Below are positions 1 to 6,584 of a stretch of 9,807 nucleotides of DNA, one piece after another; the first letter of the stretch is position 1; each line of letters begins with the position of its first letter. The DNA is from Syntrophobacterales bacterium (GTDB taxonomy: Bacteria; Desulfobacterota; Syntrophobacteria; BM002). Location: positions 1 to 9,807 of the forward strand of contig JAUVTM010000055.1 in NCBI GenBank assembly GCA_030601545.1. The letters are read 5' to 3'. A program made the translations under genes and the position numbers. Under the pieces are notes generated by a model, which worked only from the letters and a program-made list of their open reading frames with translations, was not told the origin of the DNA and did no database searches.

Positions 1-762
1 TCACACCTTGTCCCAGTTTTCCAGCAAGTAGAGAACGGCTCGCTGACAGGTGTCCAGGGTTTTTGCCAGTTGCCATCTCTTTTTGTTTCGATCACCGGCC
101 CAGTTGCTCAGACCGCGGAGCTCCAGAAAAACCACCTGGTAACGAAGGCACACGTGAGCTACTGCTGCACCTTCCATATTCTCGCACAGAGCCCCAAAGC
201 GATCACCCAAAAGACGAGCCTGAGCCAGGCTGCCACTCACCCCGGACACTGTGACGAATGGCCCCTCATGTATTTGGGACGCAGCGGAGGCAGGTTGCCA
301 CTCGCTGAGTAACCGCCGGGCCCGCTCAAATTCCAGCCGATCCACCGGGATTTGGTTGAAGATCGGTCCCTCTGCGGTCTTTGCCAGAGGGATGCCGATG
401 GCATCGAGAGACTGCCAGCTACTGAGAGTGGCGACACCCTCGTCTCCCAGGATTTCCTCACTGGCCAGGGCCAGATCGTTGAGCTCAATATCTGTATGGG
501 GATATGCTCCTGCTGAGCCCCACATCCAGAAACGAGAAACAGGAAAGCTCGCCAGAATGGTTGCTGCCGCGGCAGCAGCGTTGATCTTACCGAGACCACT
601 GAAGGCGAGAAGTACCTGCCTACCCGCAAGTTTCCCAGTGTGTATTTCGAAGTCACCCTTGAGAATAATCTGTTTATCCTGAAGACTAGAGAGTAGAAGC
701 TCGCCCTCGCTAGGGAGGGCAGCCATGAGGGCAAGGGGCGCTGAACCTCTCTCAAAATCCAT
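1..762 (-). CDS. mqnB: Futalosine hydrolase (futalosine nucleosidase), menaquinone biosynthesis
   Basis: A complete 253-residue cytosolic enzyme of the PNP/UDP phosphorylase (MTAN-like) superfamily. The family cleaves futalosine to hypoxanthine and dehypoxanthine futalosine in the futalosine route to menaquinone. Visible motifs are GLGKINAAAA at about 56-65, GSAGAY at 82-87 and the nucleoside-binding ENMEGAAVAHV at 194-204. LRGLSNWAGDR follows at 215-225, with Asn220 where MTAN and PNP enzymes carry the catalytic Asp; the SNWAGDR version is what I associate with MqnB rather than MTAN. The start is the ATG at 762, preceded by GAAGGGAGAT at good spacing. The TGA stop is at positions 3-1, so the gene just fits in the window. 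No other mqn gene is visible, so linkage to the pathway cannot be judged. The upstream gap of 368 bases to the U32 gene suggests its own promoter, which I could not place. An MTAN or other purine nucleosidase is the main alternative. Confidence 0.9.
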   Translation of the reverse strand: MDFERGSAPLALMAALPSEGELLLSSLQDKQIILKGDFEIHTGKLAGRQVLLAFSGLGKINAAAAAATILASFPVSRFWMWGSAGAYPHTDIELNDLALASEEILGDEGVATLSSWQSLDAIGIPLAKTAEGPIFNQIPVDRLEFERARRLLSEWQPASAASQIHEGPFVTVSGVSGSLAQARLLGDRFGALCENMEGAAVAHVCLRYQVVFLELRGLSNWAGDRNKKRWQLAKTLDTCQRAVLYLLENWDKV

Positions 763-823
763 CGCTATCTCCCTTCAACTACGAACCACATTGCAAATCC
801 TCAATCAAAGAATCCAGTAGCCA

Positions 824-844
824 GCCCTTCGACGAGCTCAGGGC
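824..844. repeat. REP-like palindrome, GCCCT...AGGGC
   Basis: Five-base arms GCCCT (824-828) and AGGGC (840-844) flank TTCGACGAGCT-type core sequence. The core with CTTCGAC followed by GCTCA resembles a dispersed palindrome that I recall from many environmental bacterial genomes. A degraded relative (CTTCGACAGGTTTCA) may lie near 6470-6484. It sits about 60 bases upstream of mqnB. Only one intact copy is in the window, so calling it a repeat rests on recognition rather than on copies seen here. Confidence 0.5.
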
Positions 845-852
845 AAGTAGTC

Positions 853-918
853 ATTCGTCGATTAGGAAATTCGTTAATTCGTTGATTTGTCAAATCGTTG
901 CAACCGTTCAAATCGTTC
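853..918. repeat. Degenerate 8-bp tandem array, consensus ATTCGTTR
   Basis: Six units stay in exact 8-base register from 853 to 900. The best copies are ATTCGTTA (869-876) and ATTCGTTG (877-884); the others differ at one to five positions. Two 9-base variants, CAACCGTTC and AAATCGTTC, continue it to 918. This is the only array in the window whose period is not 7. It is non-coding: the overlapping short open frame here has no ribosome binding site and runs through repeat sequence. Confidence 0.75.
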
Positions 919-927
919 AAAGAGCAA

Positions 928-957
928 GATCGCGGCTGAAAGCCGCTCCCACAGGAG
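928..957. repeat. REP-like hairpin, GCGGCT-GAA-AGCCGC
   Basis: A perfect 6-bp stem (932-937 with 941-946) closes a 3-base GAA loop and is followed by TCCCACAGG. On the minus strand it reads CTGTGGGAGCGGCTTTCAGC and onward. That is the general form of REP elements (conserved head, then a short GC-rich stem) known from Pseudomonas and many other proteobacteria, which are often mobilised by RAYT transposases. No RAYT gene is in this window. A weakly similar run (CGGCTGAAAAAGC) is seen at 3363-3375. Confidence 0.65.
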
Positions 958-965
958 AATCCTTT

Positions 966-1007
966 TCTTCTTTTCTCTATCTTCTATCCTCTTTCCTCTG
1001 CCTTTGC
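966..1007. repeat. Pyrimidine-rich 7-bp tandem array, consensus TCYTCTN
   Basis: Units at 966-972, 973-979, 980-986, 987-993, 994-1000 and a weaker one at 1001-1007 keep a 7-base register, for example TCTTCTA and TCCTCTT. Low complexity makes this array less distinctive than the others. Just downstream, 1026-1041 (CCCCATGCTCTATGGC) matches the reverse complement of the GCATAGA/GCATAGG array at 6380-6407 in 14 of 16 positions. Confidence 0.6.
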
Positions 1008-1071
1008 CGGCTGGCAACTGTATTGCCCCATGCTCTATGGCTTACTTTCGTCTGCGGTTAATTTGCTTTTC

Positions 1072-1120
1072 CTGACACCTGACACCTGGCACCTTTCCCT
1101 ATGCCGTGTACCGTGTGCCT
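1072..1120. repeat. 7-bp tandem array, CTGACAC, grading into TGTRCCG
   Basis: Seven consecutive 7-base windows stay in phase. Two perfect CTGACAC units (1072-1085) come first, then CTGGCAC and CTTTCCC, then TATGCCG, TGTACCG and TGTGCCT. The register holds although the unit changes part way. The same CTGACAC unit in the same orientation forms the array at 6504-6531. It ends 10 bases before the stop codon of the U32 gene, so it would lie in that gene's 3' untranslated region. It is not an obvious terminator. Confidence 0.8.
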
Positions 1121-1130
1121 CGTTCTTATG

Positions 1131-3215
1131 TCAGACCAACTTTCCTAAATAGTTAAAGGTGCTATGCGGCTGGGGGCAGTGCTGACGCTCTACCCCTTTC
1201 ATAATAGTGTGGATTTCTTGGCGTTGCAGTGGTTGCCCTCGTACATCCACCACAAAATTCTTTACACCAAGTTTACGAAGCTCTTGGATATGGTTAAAAA
1301 GACAGAGCGGACGATCAGAGGGGACCGGGGTAAGTCCTGCCTTCCATCTATGCTGAAGCCGATCTCGACCCGAGGGCCGAATGGCGTATCCTTCACGACC
1401 TCGTATCCTCAGACGGCTAGTGAAAAGAGGTGGCCAGCCATAAACAGTTACCAGAGGGGTCAATCCCTGCACAGCCGGTACCAGTTTGCGAAGATTGTCC
1501 CGGTCGTTTTCCAGGGAAAGAATCAAAAGTTGGCAGCCCATCTCTCGCAACAGGGAGCAGGCTTGTGAGTTAAGCACATTAAAGGTGTAGTCGGCCATGA
1601 GCACTTCAGGAGGCCTGGTAAAAAGGCTTAGGTGTCCCCAGTTTGCCACAACCCAGCGGCTGAATCCCATTTGCTGAAATCGCCGCACCTGGTCATGATA
1701 AAAGTCCAATTCCTTCTCATGGATGATTGCCGGCAAGACCCAGAAAAAGCGGTCTCTCTTTTTTGGTGGCAATTTTCGTCGCGATAGAGAGTGTAGATTG
1801 GCCTGAGTGGCCTGGAGCAAAATCCAGTGGGCCCCCGTGTGGAAGGAGACATTGAGAAGATTTAGTTGAGAGATCCGGAGGTAAAGAGCAATTTGCTGGT
1901 CTTTCCCTGGCTTGCTTTTTGGCTTGCCCAGAATCTCTCTCGCAAAGTTAGCGGAAGCACCAAACTGCGCAGGTGTTGCAGTTTGCTTTCTGAGAATGCC
2001 ACGAAGCTTGGCCGCTGATAATCTCTTGTCCAGTTTAGATCCGGTCTTGAAGAGACGATCGCCACTGCGAGCACCAGTAATTCGTGCAACAGTGACAACT
2101 GCTCCCGTGTCCGCCTCGGTCAGGCGCTGACCTTTTGAGACCATATTCTTGATGGTAAAGGCTGCTTTCTTCACCTCTTCATCAGAGTCCAGTCGGACTC
2201 GGTCACCCTCTGTAAGTGGAGAGCGTAACCGCAGCGCCATGAGGTTTCCTCGCACCCAGTCGACCTTGGCCGCCAGCTTACCACTGGCACCACTACGATG
2301 GGGCGTTATGATCTCCTTGTGCTGGTCGGCCACCAAAAAGCCCCGGGTGGGTTTCCGACCGTAAGCCTGCTGGAGGATTTGGCGGGCTTCAACAATGGTC
2401 TCGGCCTCATTGCCAGGTGCAGCATCCAAAACAAGACGATAGGCGGTTACCACCGGCGCAACATAAGATGCCGGCTTCATCCGACCCTCAATCTTGAAGG
2501 CGGCAAGTCTGAGTTTGCGTAATCTGGGGATCAGTTCGATGGCAGAGAGGTCGTTGGTGGAGAAAAGGTATCCTTGTTGTCGACCTGAACGATACAAACG
2601 TCTGCACGGCTGTGCACATCTACCCCGCAAGCTGCTATGTCCACCATAAAAGGAACTGGCCAGGCACAGCCCTGAATAGGAGAAACACAAAGCACCGTGG
2701 ACAAAAATTTCTAGCTCCAGACTGGTACTGGCAGCAATGTGAGCAAGTTCATCAATGGTTAACTCTCGGGCCAAAACGACCCGTTGAAAACCCATGGTTT
2801 GCAGTTGCTCAACCCCGGCACGGTTGTGCACGGTCATCAAGGTGCTTGCATGTATGGTAAGGTTAGGGAAGTAGAGGCGGCAGAGACGGGCAACTGCTCC
2901 ATCCTGGATGATAAGCCCATCCGGCTGAATCTGGGCGAGACCAGAAAGGACACCGATCAGATCTGCCAGCTCATCTTCACGTACTATGGCGTTCAGGGCC
3001 ACATAGAGTTTCACTCCATGCCCATGAGCGTATTCCCTCAGTCGGGCTATCTCCTCTAGGGTAAAATTGGCTGCGAGGGCTCTGGCGCTGTGATGGCGAT
3101 GACCCACATAAATGGCGTCAGCTCCATGCTCCAGGGCGGCGAAAAAGCTCTCTATATTGCCGGCAGGTGCGAGCAAATCTGGGTGATTTCGCTGTTCTGG
3201 AAGGCTCTTGGTCAT
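1131..3215 (-). CDS. U32-family Fe-S protein (RlhA/TrhP-like RNA hydroxylation family)
   Basis: A 694-residue protein of the peptidase U32 family. The N-terminal barrel opens with DLLAPAGNIESFFAALEHGA at about 13-32. The U32 signature begins with Glu169 and includes Cys177 and Cys184; Cys200 and Cys204 follow in GRCAQPCR. This makes a four-cysteine set of the kind that binds a [4Fe-4S] cluster. FKIEGRMKPASY follows at about 240-251, then a beta-rich segment to about 390. A long C-terminal region (about 440-690) has a VYGWPPLFTSR motif that recurs in long U32 proteins. Characterised members use prephenate to hydroxylate 23S rRNA C2501 (RlhA) or tRNA U34 (TrhP); the size resembles RlhA more than TrhP, but the target is not provable here. 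I chose the ATG at 3215, preceded by TAGGGA. The longer frame starts at TTG 3248 inside a heptamer repeat, and its 11 extra residues (RFTLCVSRDPM region) look unlike the family. The TGA stop ends at 1131. Confidence 0.88.
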   Translation of the reverse strand: MTKSLPEQRNHPDLLAPAGNIESFFAALEHGADAIYVGHRHHSARALAANFTLEEIARLREYAHGHGVKLYVALNAIVREDELADLIGVLSGLAQIQPDGLIIQDGAVARLCRLYFPNLTIHASTLMTVHNRAGVEQLQTMGFQRVVLARELTIDELAHIAASTSLELEIFVHGALCFSYSGLCLASSFYGGHSSLRGRCAQPCRRLYRSGRQQGYLFSTNDLSAIELIPRLRKLRLAAFKIEGRMKPASYVAPVVTAYRLVLDAAPGNEAETIVEARQILQQAYGRKPTRGFLVADQHKEIITPHRSGASGKLAAKVDWVRGNLMALRLRSPLTEGDRVRLDSDEEVKKAAFTIKNMVSKGQRLTEADTGAVVTVARITGARSGDRLFKTGSKLDKRLSAAKLRGILRKQTATPAQFGASANFAREILGKPKSKPGKDQQIALYLRISQLNLLNVSFHTGAHWILLQATQANLHSLSRRKLPPKKRDRFFWVLPAIIHEKELDFYHDQVRRFQQMGFSRWVVANWGHLSLFTRPPEVLMADYTFNVLNSQACSLLREMGCQLLILSLENDRDNLRKLVPAVQGLTPLVTVYGWPPLFTSRLRIRGREGYAIRPSGRDRLQHRWKAGLTPVPSDRPLCLFNHIQELRKLGVKNFVVDVRGQPLQRQEIHTIMKGVERQHCPQPHSTFNYLGKLV

Positions 3216-3223
3216 TGGGTCCC

Positions 3224-3258
3224 TAGATACGCAGAGCGTAAAGCGCAAGGCGCATAGC
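3224..3258. repeat. 7-bp tandem array, consensus GCANAGC, abutting the U32 gene
   Basis: Units GCAGAGC (3231-3237), GTAAAGC (3238-3244), GCAAGGC (3245-3251) and GCATAGC (3252-3258) are in exact 7-base phase, with weaker flanking windows at 3224 and 3259. It begins 8 bases upstream of the U32 ATG, so it lies in that gene's 5' leader. A small perfect hairpin, GTCTC-ACC-GAGAC (3259-3271), follows immediately. Confidence 0.75.
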
Positions 3259-3293
3259 GTCTCACCGAGACGGACGAGAAAACCACTCTTGTC

Positions 3294-3321
3294 GTTATCC
3301 GTTATGAGTTATTTGTTATCC
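3294..3321. repeat. 7-bp tandem array, consensus GTTATCC
   Basis: Four units, GTTATCC, GTTATGA, GTTATTT and GTTATCC, occupy 3294-3300, 3301-3307, 3308-3314 and 3315-3321. The first five bases are invariant and only the last two vary. It lies in the 284-base gap between the transpeptidase and the U32 gene. Confidence 0.8.
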
Positions 3322-3387
3322 GTCTCATTTTAAAAGACATCAGTAACAGAAAAGCAACTGGACGGCTGAAAAAGCGTGCTCTCTAAA

Positions 3388-3422
3388 CGTATAACGTATA
3401 ACCTATAACGTATAACCGACAA
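3388..3422. repeat. 7-bp tandem array, consensus CGTATAA
   Basis: Five units in register: CGTATAA at 3388, 3395 and 3409, CCTATAA at 3402 and a diverged CCGACAA at 3416. Its reverse complement is TTATACG, which contains TATA-like -10 matches on the minus strand. Promoter searches will find spurious boxes here, although use as a promoter for the U32 gene cannot be excluded. Confidence 0.85.
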
Positions 3423-3439
3423 CCTTTTTCCAATTGTCT

Positions 3440-3464
3440 GGTGCTTAGCACCCAGTGTCCACTG
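3440..3464. repeat. Two adjacent small palindromes
   Basis: GGTGC-TTA-GCACC (3440-3452) is followed directly by CAGTG-TC-CACTG (3453-3464); both have perfect 5-bp arms. Neither is followed by a T-run on either strand, so an intrinsic terminator for the transpeptidase is not supported. They lie about 36 bases beyond that gene's stop and could still fold in its 3' untranslated region. Confidence 0.45.
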
Positions 3465-3499
3465 CTTAGTTCAGGAGTAGTTTAAGGGCTCGGGGGGCT

Positions 3500-4831
3500 C
3501 TATCCTTGATCTGGGAGTGGCTTCCAGGTTTCCCTGAAAATAGTCCAACGACCGCGGTGCCAGCGAAGACGCAAGGTTTTAAGGCCGGAGTCCTCATGGG
3601 TGTCTGAACGGTACTCTTGCTTGGTATTTACCACCGCAGCAGAGCCTTGCACCTCTGTTTCGATGTCACCGAGTTGAATGACCCGTTCGGAAGAGCGGCT
3701 AAAAAGCTGCCGTTTGTATCGGCTCCAACCCCTCAACCCCATGCCGCGCGTTCTGAATCGAGGGTGATAGCTGGCCAGATAAGAGGGAAGATCTCCTTGT
3801 TCCCAGGCACGTCGCCATTCTTCAACAAAGCGTCGCACGGACTCCTGTGCAGTTTCTCTATCCGGAGGAGGCTTGGCGGCCAGTTGCAAAAGAGGGGGCG
3901 CTGGCCGCTTTGCACTGTGCCACTCCTCAGCCAAAATGCGCCAGTCCAGAGAATTTTGAACCAGGTACAGATGTTTGAAGCCCTGGGATGCGAACCGATC
4001 GGAGCGGTAGATTTCCTCAGCGGTAGCCAGCACCATTTCTCCTTGGCGAAACAGACGAATGTCTCGAAGTTGGACAGAAATTGCCCGGTAACGTTGGTTT
4101 AGCCAGGCTTTCCTTTTCCTCCAGCCCTGAAGGTCCAAATTTTTCCAGCGAAAGTCAGAGGCATAGTAGGAAAGATAGCGATCCAAATCTTTTTGAGACC
4201 AGGCCTGGCTCCAGCCATTGATTGTTTCCAAAAGCAATTGACCCTGGTGGAGTAGAGTACTGCGGTCTTCATATTTCAGCTCTGTTTCCACGATAATGGG
4301 AGTGTTCCAGAGCTTGATGTAAGAATCAAGTTGAGCAACATCTCCATTGCCCAGAACAATGCAGCCGTTGGTGCTACGCTCCTCGAGCTCCTCGTTGGTG
4401 CCATGTACCCAAATATTGTTGCCTCCCTTACCCCTCCGTATATCCATGAGATTGGGATAGTTCATGGGGAAAGCCCTGACGCCGTAAGTGGAAGTAAGGT
4501 ACTGTTCTCCGACGGCCTTGGTGAAGAAGTATATACCTTCGGGAGTTTTTCTGTCGCCACTAACCTTTTTGTCGCCCGGATTCTCACCGGTGGCAATGTT
4601 ATAGGTGGCCACAAGCTCATAGTCCCCATCAAAGTGATAGATGAAAAGGCGCTGGGAACTCTTTTCCACCAGAATTACGTGGTGCGGACTGGCGTTGGGG
4701 GAAATAAGCAGATTGGCTGGTAACTGAGAAGCAGCACCCCTGCTCGGTAGGAAAATGAGGAGCAATGCAAAAGTCAGCCAACTGAGTATTGAAGGTCTCG
4801 CTGATATCCTGTCTCGCATGGTTTTGCACAT
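3500..4831 (-). CDS. Secreted L,D-transpeptidase (YkuD domain) with two C-terminal NTF2-like domains
   Basis: A 443-residue exported enzyme. A signal peptide is visible: basic residues to about 12, the hydrophobic core WLTFALLLIFL at 18-28 and a likely cleavage after GAA at 32-34. The YkuD domain spans about 52-182, with WVHGT (His143) and STNGC (catalytic Cys157). Such enzymes make 3-3 peptidoglycan cross-links or attach proteins to meso-diaminopimelate, in the periplasm. Two tandem NTF2/SnoaL-like repeats follow at about 200-305 and 328-436. They share the pattern of a W-AW helix, then Y--YY--FR, GW-x-R-K and EYRSD, and are separated by a proline-rich linker (about 308-323). This layout matches the Cds6-type L,D-transpeptidases. 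The ATG at 4831 has no good Shine-Dalgarno; Met5 at 4819 is an alternative and both keep the signal peptide. The gap to purB is 99 bases and contains nine consecutive T on the minus strand (4849-4857). The substrate is not determinable. Confidence 0.88.
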   Translation of the reverse strand: MCKTMRDRISARPSILSWLTFALLLIFLPSRGAASQLPANLLISPNASPHHVILVEKSSQRLFIYHFDGDYELVATYNIATGENPGDKKVSGDRKTPEGIYFFTKAVGEQYLTSTYGVRAFPMNYPNLMDIRRGKGGNNIWVHGTNEELEERSTNGCIVLGNGDVAQLDSYIKLWNTPIIVETELKYEDRSTLLHQGQLLLETINGWSQAWSQKDLDRYLSYYASDFRWKNLDLQGWRKRKAWLNQRYRAISVQLRDIRLFRQGEMVLATAEEIYRSDRFASQGFKHLYLVQNSLDWRILAEEWHSAKRPAPPLLQLAAKPPPDRETAQESVRRFVEEWRRAWEQGDLPSYLASYHPRFRTRGMGLRGWSRYKRQLFSRSSERVIQLGDIETEVQGSAAVVNTKQEYRSDTHEDSGLKTLRLRWHRGRWTIFRETWKPLPDQG

Positions 4832-4930
4832 CTCATTGGTGCTAACTCAAAAAAAAACGATGTAACCATTAAGGAATTGAGGGATTACTCGAATCTTTAG
4901 CAATTGCCGTGCCCAGCCCTGGCCGAATTC

Positions 4931-6232
4931 CTACATTTCTTGTTCGAATACCTGGGCAAAGATGGTGTCAACGTGTTTTAGAAAGTAGTTGAGCTCAAAA
5001 AGCTCCTCTAACGTATCATTGGACAGATGTTTCATAATCTCTGGGTCGGCTGCGAGTCGATTCTTGAAGGTGCCGCCTTCGTTCCACACAGACATGGCAT
5101 TTCGTTGGGTTAGACGATACGCTTCATCCCGATCCAGGCCACTTTCTGTTAGAGCCAGCAGGACACGCTGAGAAAAGAAAAGGCCGCCCGTGTTCTCCAG
5201 GTTGGCTTTCATCCTCTCCTCATAAACCACCAACCTGTCCAGCATGTTGGTAAGACGATGAAGCATAAAATCGAGCAGGATTGTGCTGTCTGGAGCGATG
5301 ACCCGCTCAACGGAGGAATGGCTTATGTCGCGCTCGTGCCAGAGAGGGATGTTTTCCATGGCGGCGATTGCATTCGCACGGACTAACCTGGCCAGCCCAC
5401 TTAGATTTTCGCTACCAATGGGATTTCGCTTGTGCGGCATGGCGGAAGAGCCTTTTTGTTCGTCGGTGAAGTACTCTTCCACCTCAAGGACCTCGGTACG
5501 CTGCAGATGGCGGATTTCGGTGGCGATTTTTTCGATGCTGCTGGCGATGATAGCCAAGGTGGAGAAGTACTCGGCGTGACGATCTCGTTGGATGATCTGG
5601 GTGGAAATTAACGCCGGCTTCAAGCCCAACTGGGCGCACGTAAGTTGTTCTACTTCAGGGTCCACATTTGCATAGGTCCCCACTGCCCCAGAAATCTTAC
5701 CGGCTCTGATGGTCTCCCGGGCCCGGCGCAACCTCTCTCTGTTGCGCGCCATCTCCGCGTACCAAAGCGCCAATTTCAGCCCGAAGGTGATTGGTTCGGC
5801 ATGTATCCCATGAGAACGGCCCATCATGACCGTGTGACGATGCTCATGTGCGCGTCGCTTCAGGACTTCAAGGAGGGCTTGAATATCATCCAGCAAAATG
5901 TCTGCTGCTTCTCTAAGCAGCAGGGCGAGACTGGTGTCTAGAATATCAGAGGAGGTCAATCCCAGATGAATATAGCGCGCGGGTTCTCCCACGTGCTCAG
6001 CCACAGAGGTAAGGAAGGCGATGACGTCGTGGCGTACCTCACGTTCAATTTCGTCGATGCGCTCTACATCGAAGCCTGCCTTGTCTGCGATCTCCTGGGC
6101 TGCTTGGGCGGGTATTTGTCCTAACTGGGCCATGGATTCCACTACAGCCAATTCCACCTTCAGCCACTGGCGATAGCGGTTTTCCTGCTCCCAGATGCGG
6201 CCCATCACTGGACGGGTATATCGTGGGATCAT
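4931..6232 (-). CDS. purB: Adenylosuccinate lyase
   Basis: A complete 433-residue cytosolic member of the fumarase/aspartase superfamily, about the length of the Bacillus subtilis enzyme. It catalyses two steps of purine synthesis: SAICAR to AICAR plus fumarate, and adenylosuccinate to AMP plus fumarate. The opening MIPRYTRPVMGRIW is typical and fixes the start. Key residues are visible: His68 in EVRHDV, TSSD at 93-96, the general-acid His141 in GRSHGIHAEP and the flexible catalytic loop GSSAMPHKRNPIGSE at 261-275. The Shine-Dalgarno is weak (only GAG close to the ATG at 6232). The upstream leader carries a candidate promoter and two palindromes, listed separately. It is the first gene of the minus-strand group, and the next gene starts 99 bases downstream. 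No other pur gene is present. Confidence 0.97.
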   Translation of the reverse strand: MIPRYTRPVMGRIWEQENRYRQWLKVELAVVESMAQLGQIPAQAAQEIADKAGFDVERIDEIEREVRHDVIAFLTSVAEHVGEPARYIHLGLTSSDILDTSLALLLREAADILLDDIQALLEVLKRRAHEHRHTVMMGRSHGIHAEPITFGLKLALWYAEMARNRERLRRARETIRAGKISGAVGTYANVDPEVEQLTCAQLGLKPALISTQIIQRDRHAEYFSTLAIIASSIEKIATEIRHLQRTEVLEVEEYFTDEQKGSSAMPHKRNPIGSENLSGLARLVRANAIAAMENIPLWHERDISHSSVERVIAPDSTILLDFMLHRLTNMLDRLVVYEERMKANLENTGGLFFSQRVLLALTESGLDRDEAYRLTQRNAMSVWNEGGTFKNRLAADPEIMKHLSNDTLEELFELNYFLKHVDTIFAQVFEQEM

Positions 6233-6244
6233 AGTCTCATTTTC

Positions 6245-6276
6245 TTACTCTGAGTAATGATTAGCCCCTTGGGCTA
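6245..6276 (-). promoter_or_regulatory. Two perfect inverted repeats in the purB leader
   Basis: TTACTC-T-GAGTAA (6245-6257) and TAGCCC-CTT-GGGCTA (6262-6276) each have perfect 6-bp arms and are separated by only 4 bases. They lie between the candidate promoter and the ATG of purB, with the nearer one 12 bases from the start codon. They could be operator half-sites or small RNA hairpins limiting ribosome access. The second stem is GC-rich enough to fold, but it is not followed by a U-run, so it is not a terminator. Confidence 0.5.
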
Positions 6277-6296
6277 TGCCGGTAAAAGGTAGCTCA

Positions 6297-6326
6297 CTTA
6301 TATCACAAGAATACCCATTGAATCAA
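6297..6326 (-). promoter_or_regulatory. Candidate sigma-70 promoter for purB, extended -10
   Basis: On the minus strand TTGATT (-35, plus positions 6321-6326) is followed after 18 bases by TATAAG (-10, plus 6297-6302). A TGA directly precedes the -10, giving the TGn extended motif. The -10 matches TATAAT in 5 of 6 positions and the -35 matches TTGACA in 4 of 6. Transcription would begin near 6290, leaving a leader of about 58 bases. It lies just clear of the heptamer arrays. Confidence 0.5.
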
Positions 6327-6341
6327 GGAGTTATGAAGAGA

Positions 6342-6376
6342 TTTCGGATTTCGGATTTCGGATTGCGGATTTGAGA
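6342..6376. repeat. 7-bp tandem array, consensus TTTCGGA
   Basis: Three perfect TTTCGGA units (6342-6362) are followed by TTGCGGA (6363-6369) and a diverged TTTGAGA (6370-6376). This is the most regular run in the window. It begins 15 bases upstream of the candidate purB -35 box. Confidence 0.88.
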
Positions 6377-6379
6377 AAA

Positions 6380-6407
6380 GCATAGAGCATAGGGCATAGA
6401 GCATAGG
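6380..6407. repeat. 7-bp tandem array, GCATAGA/GCATAGG alternating
   Basis: Four units, at 6380, 6387, 6394 and 6401, alternate GCATAGA and GCATAGG, so it can also be read as two perfect 14-base units. A near copy in opposite orientation lies at 1026-1041. Only 3 bases separate it from the TTTCGGA array. Confidence 0.88.
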
Positions 6408-6503
6408 GAAGGACATTAGTCATATGCCTGCGGCGTCATTAGGTCACTACGCTTCGCTTCAGACGGGATCTTCGACAGGTTTCATATTTTTTATTTTTCT
6501 TCC

Positions 6504-6531
6504 CTGACACCTGACACCCGACACCTGACAC
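6504..6531. repeat. 7-bp tandem array, CTGACAC (second locus)
   Basis: CTGACAC occurs at 6504, 6511 and 6525, with CCGACAC at 6518. It has the same unit and orientation as the array at 1072-1092, about 5.4 kb away, and in both places it is preceded by a T-rich stretch. Because the two flank different genes, the unit behaves as a dispersed element rather than as part of one gene's control region. Confidence 0.85.
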
Positions 6532-6539
6532 CCCGAGAT

Positions 6540-6567
6540 TTGGTGCTTGGAATTTAGGAATTTGGTA
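6540..6567. repeat. Degenerate 7-bp tandem array, consensus TTGGNAN
   Basis: TTGGTGC (6540), TTGGAAT (6547), TTAGGAA (6554) and TTTGGTA (6561) keep a 7-base phase with one to four differences between neighbours. It is more diverged than the adjoining arrays, so the call rests partly on its sitting among them. Confidence 0.55.
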
Positions 6568-6584
6568 TTCAAACATGTCAGTCA

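Noticed and set aside
887..1075. Plus-strand 62-codon open frame in the mqnB-U32 gap
   Set aside because: It has no ribosome binding site and its codons are made of the octamer, REP and pyrimidine repeat sequences; the predicted protein is repeat-derived.
4849..4857. Nine-T run on the minus strand after purB as an intrinsic terminator
   Set aside because: No convincing stem-loop lies directly before it in the transcript; only weak GC-rich pairing 55-80 bases upstream was seen.
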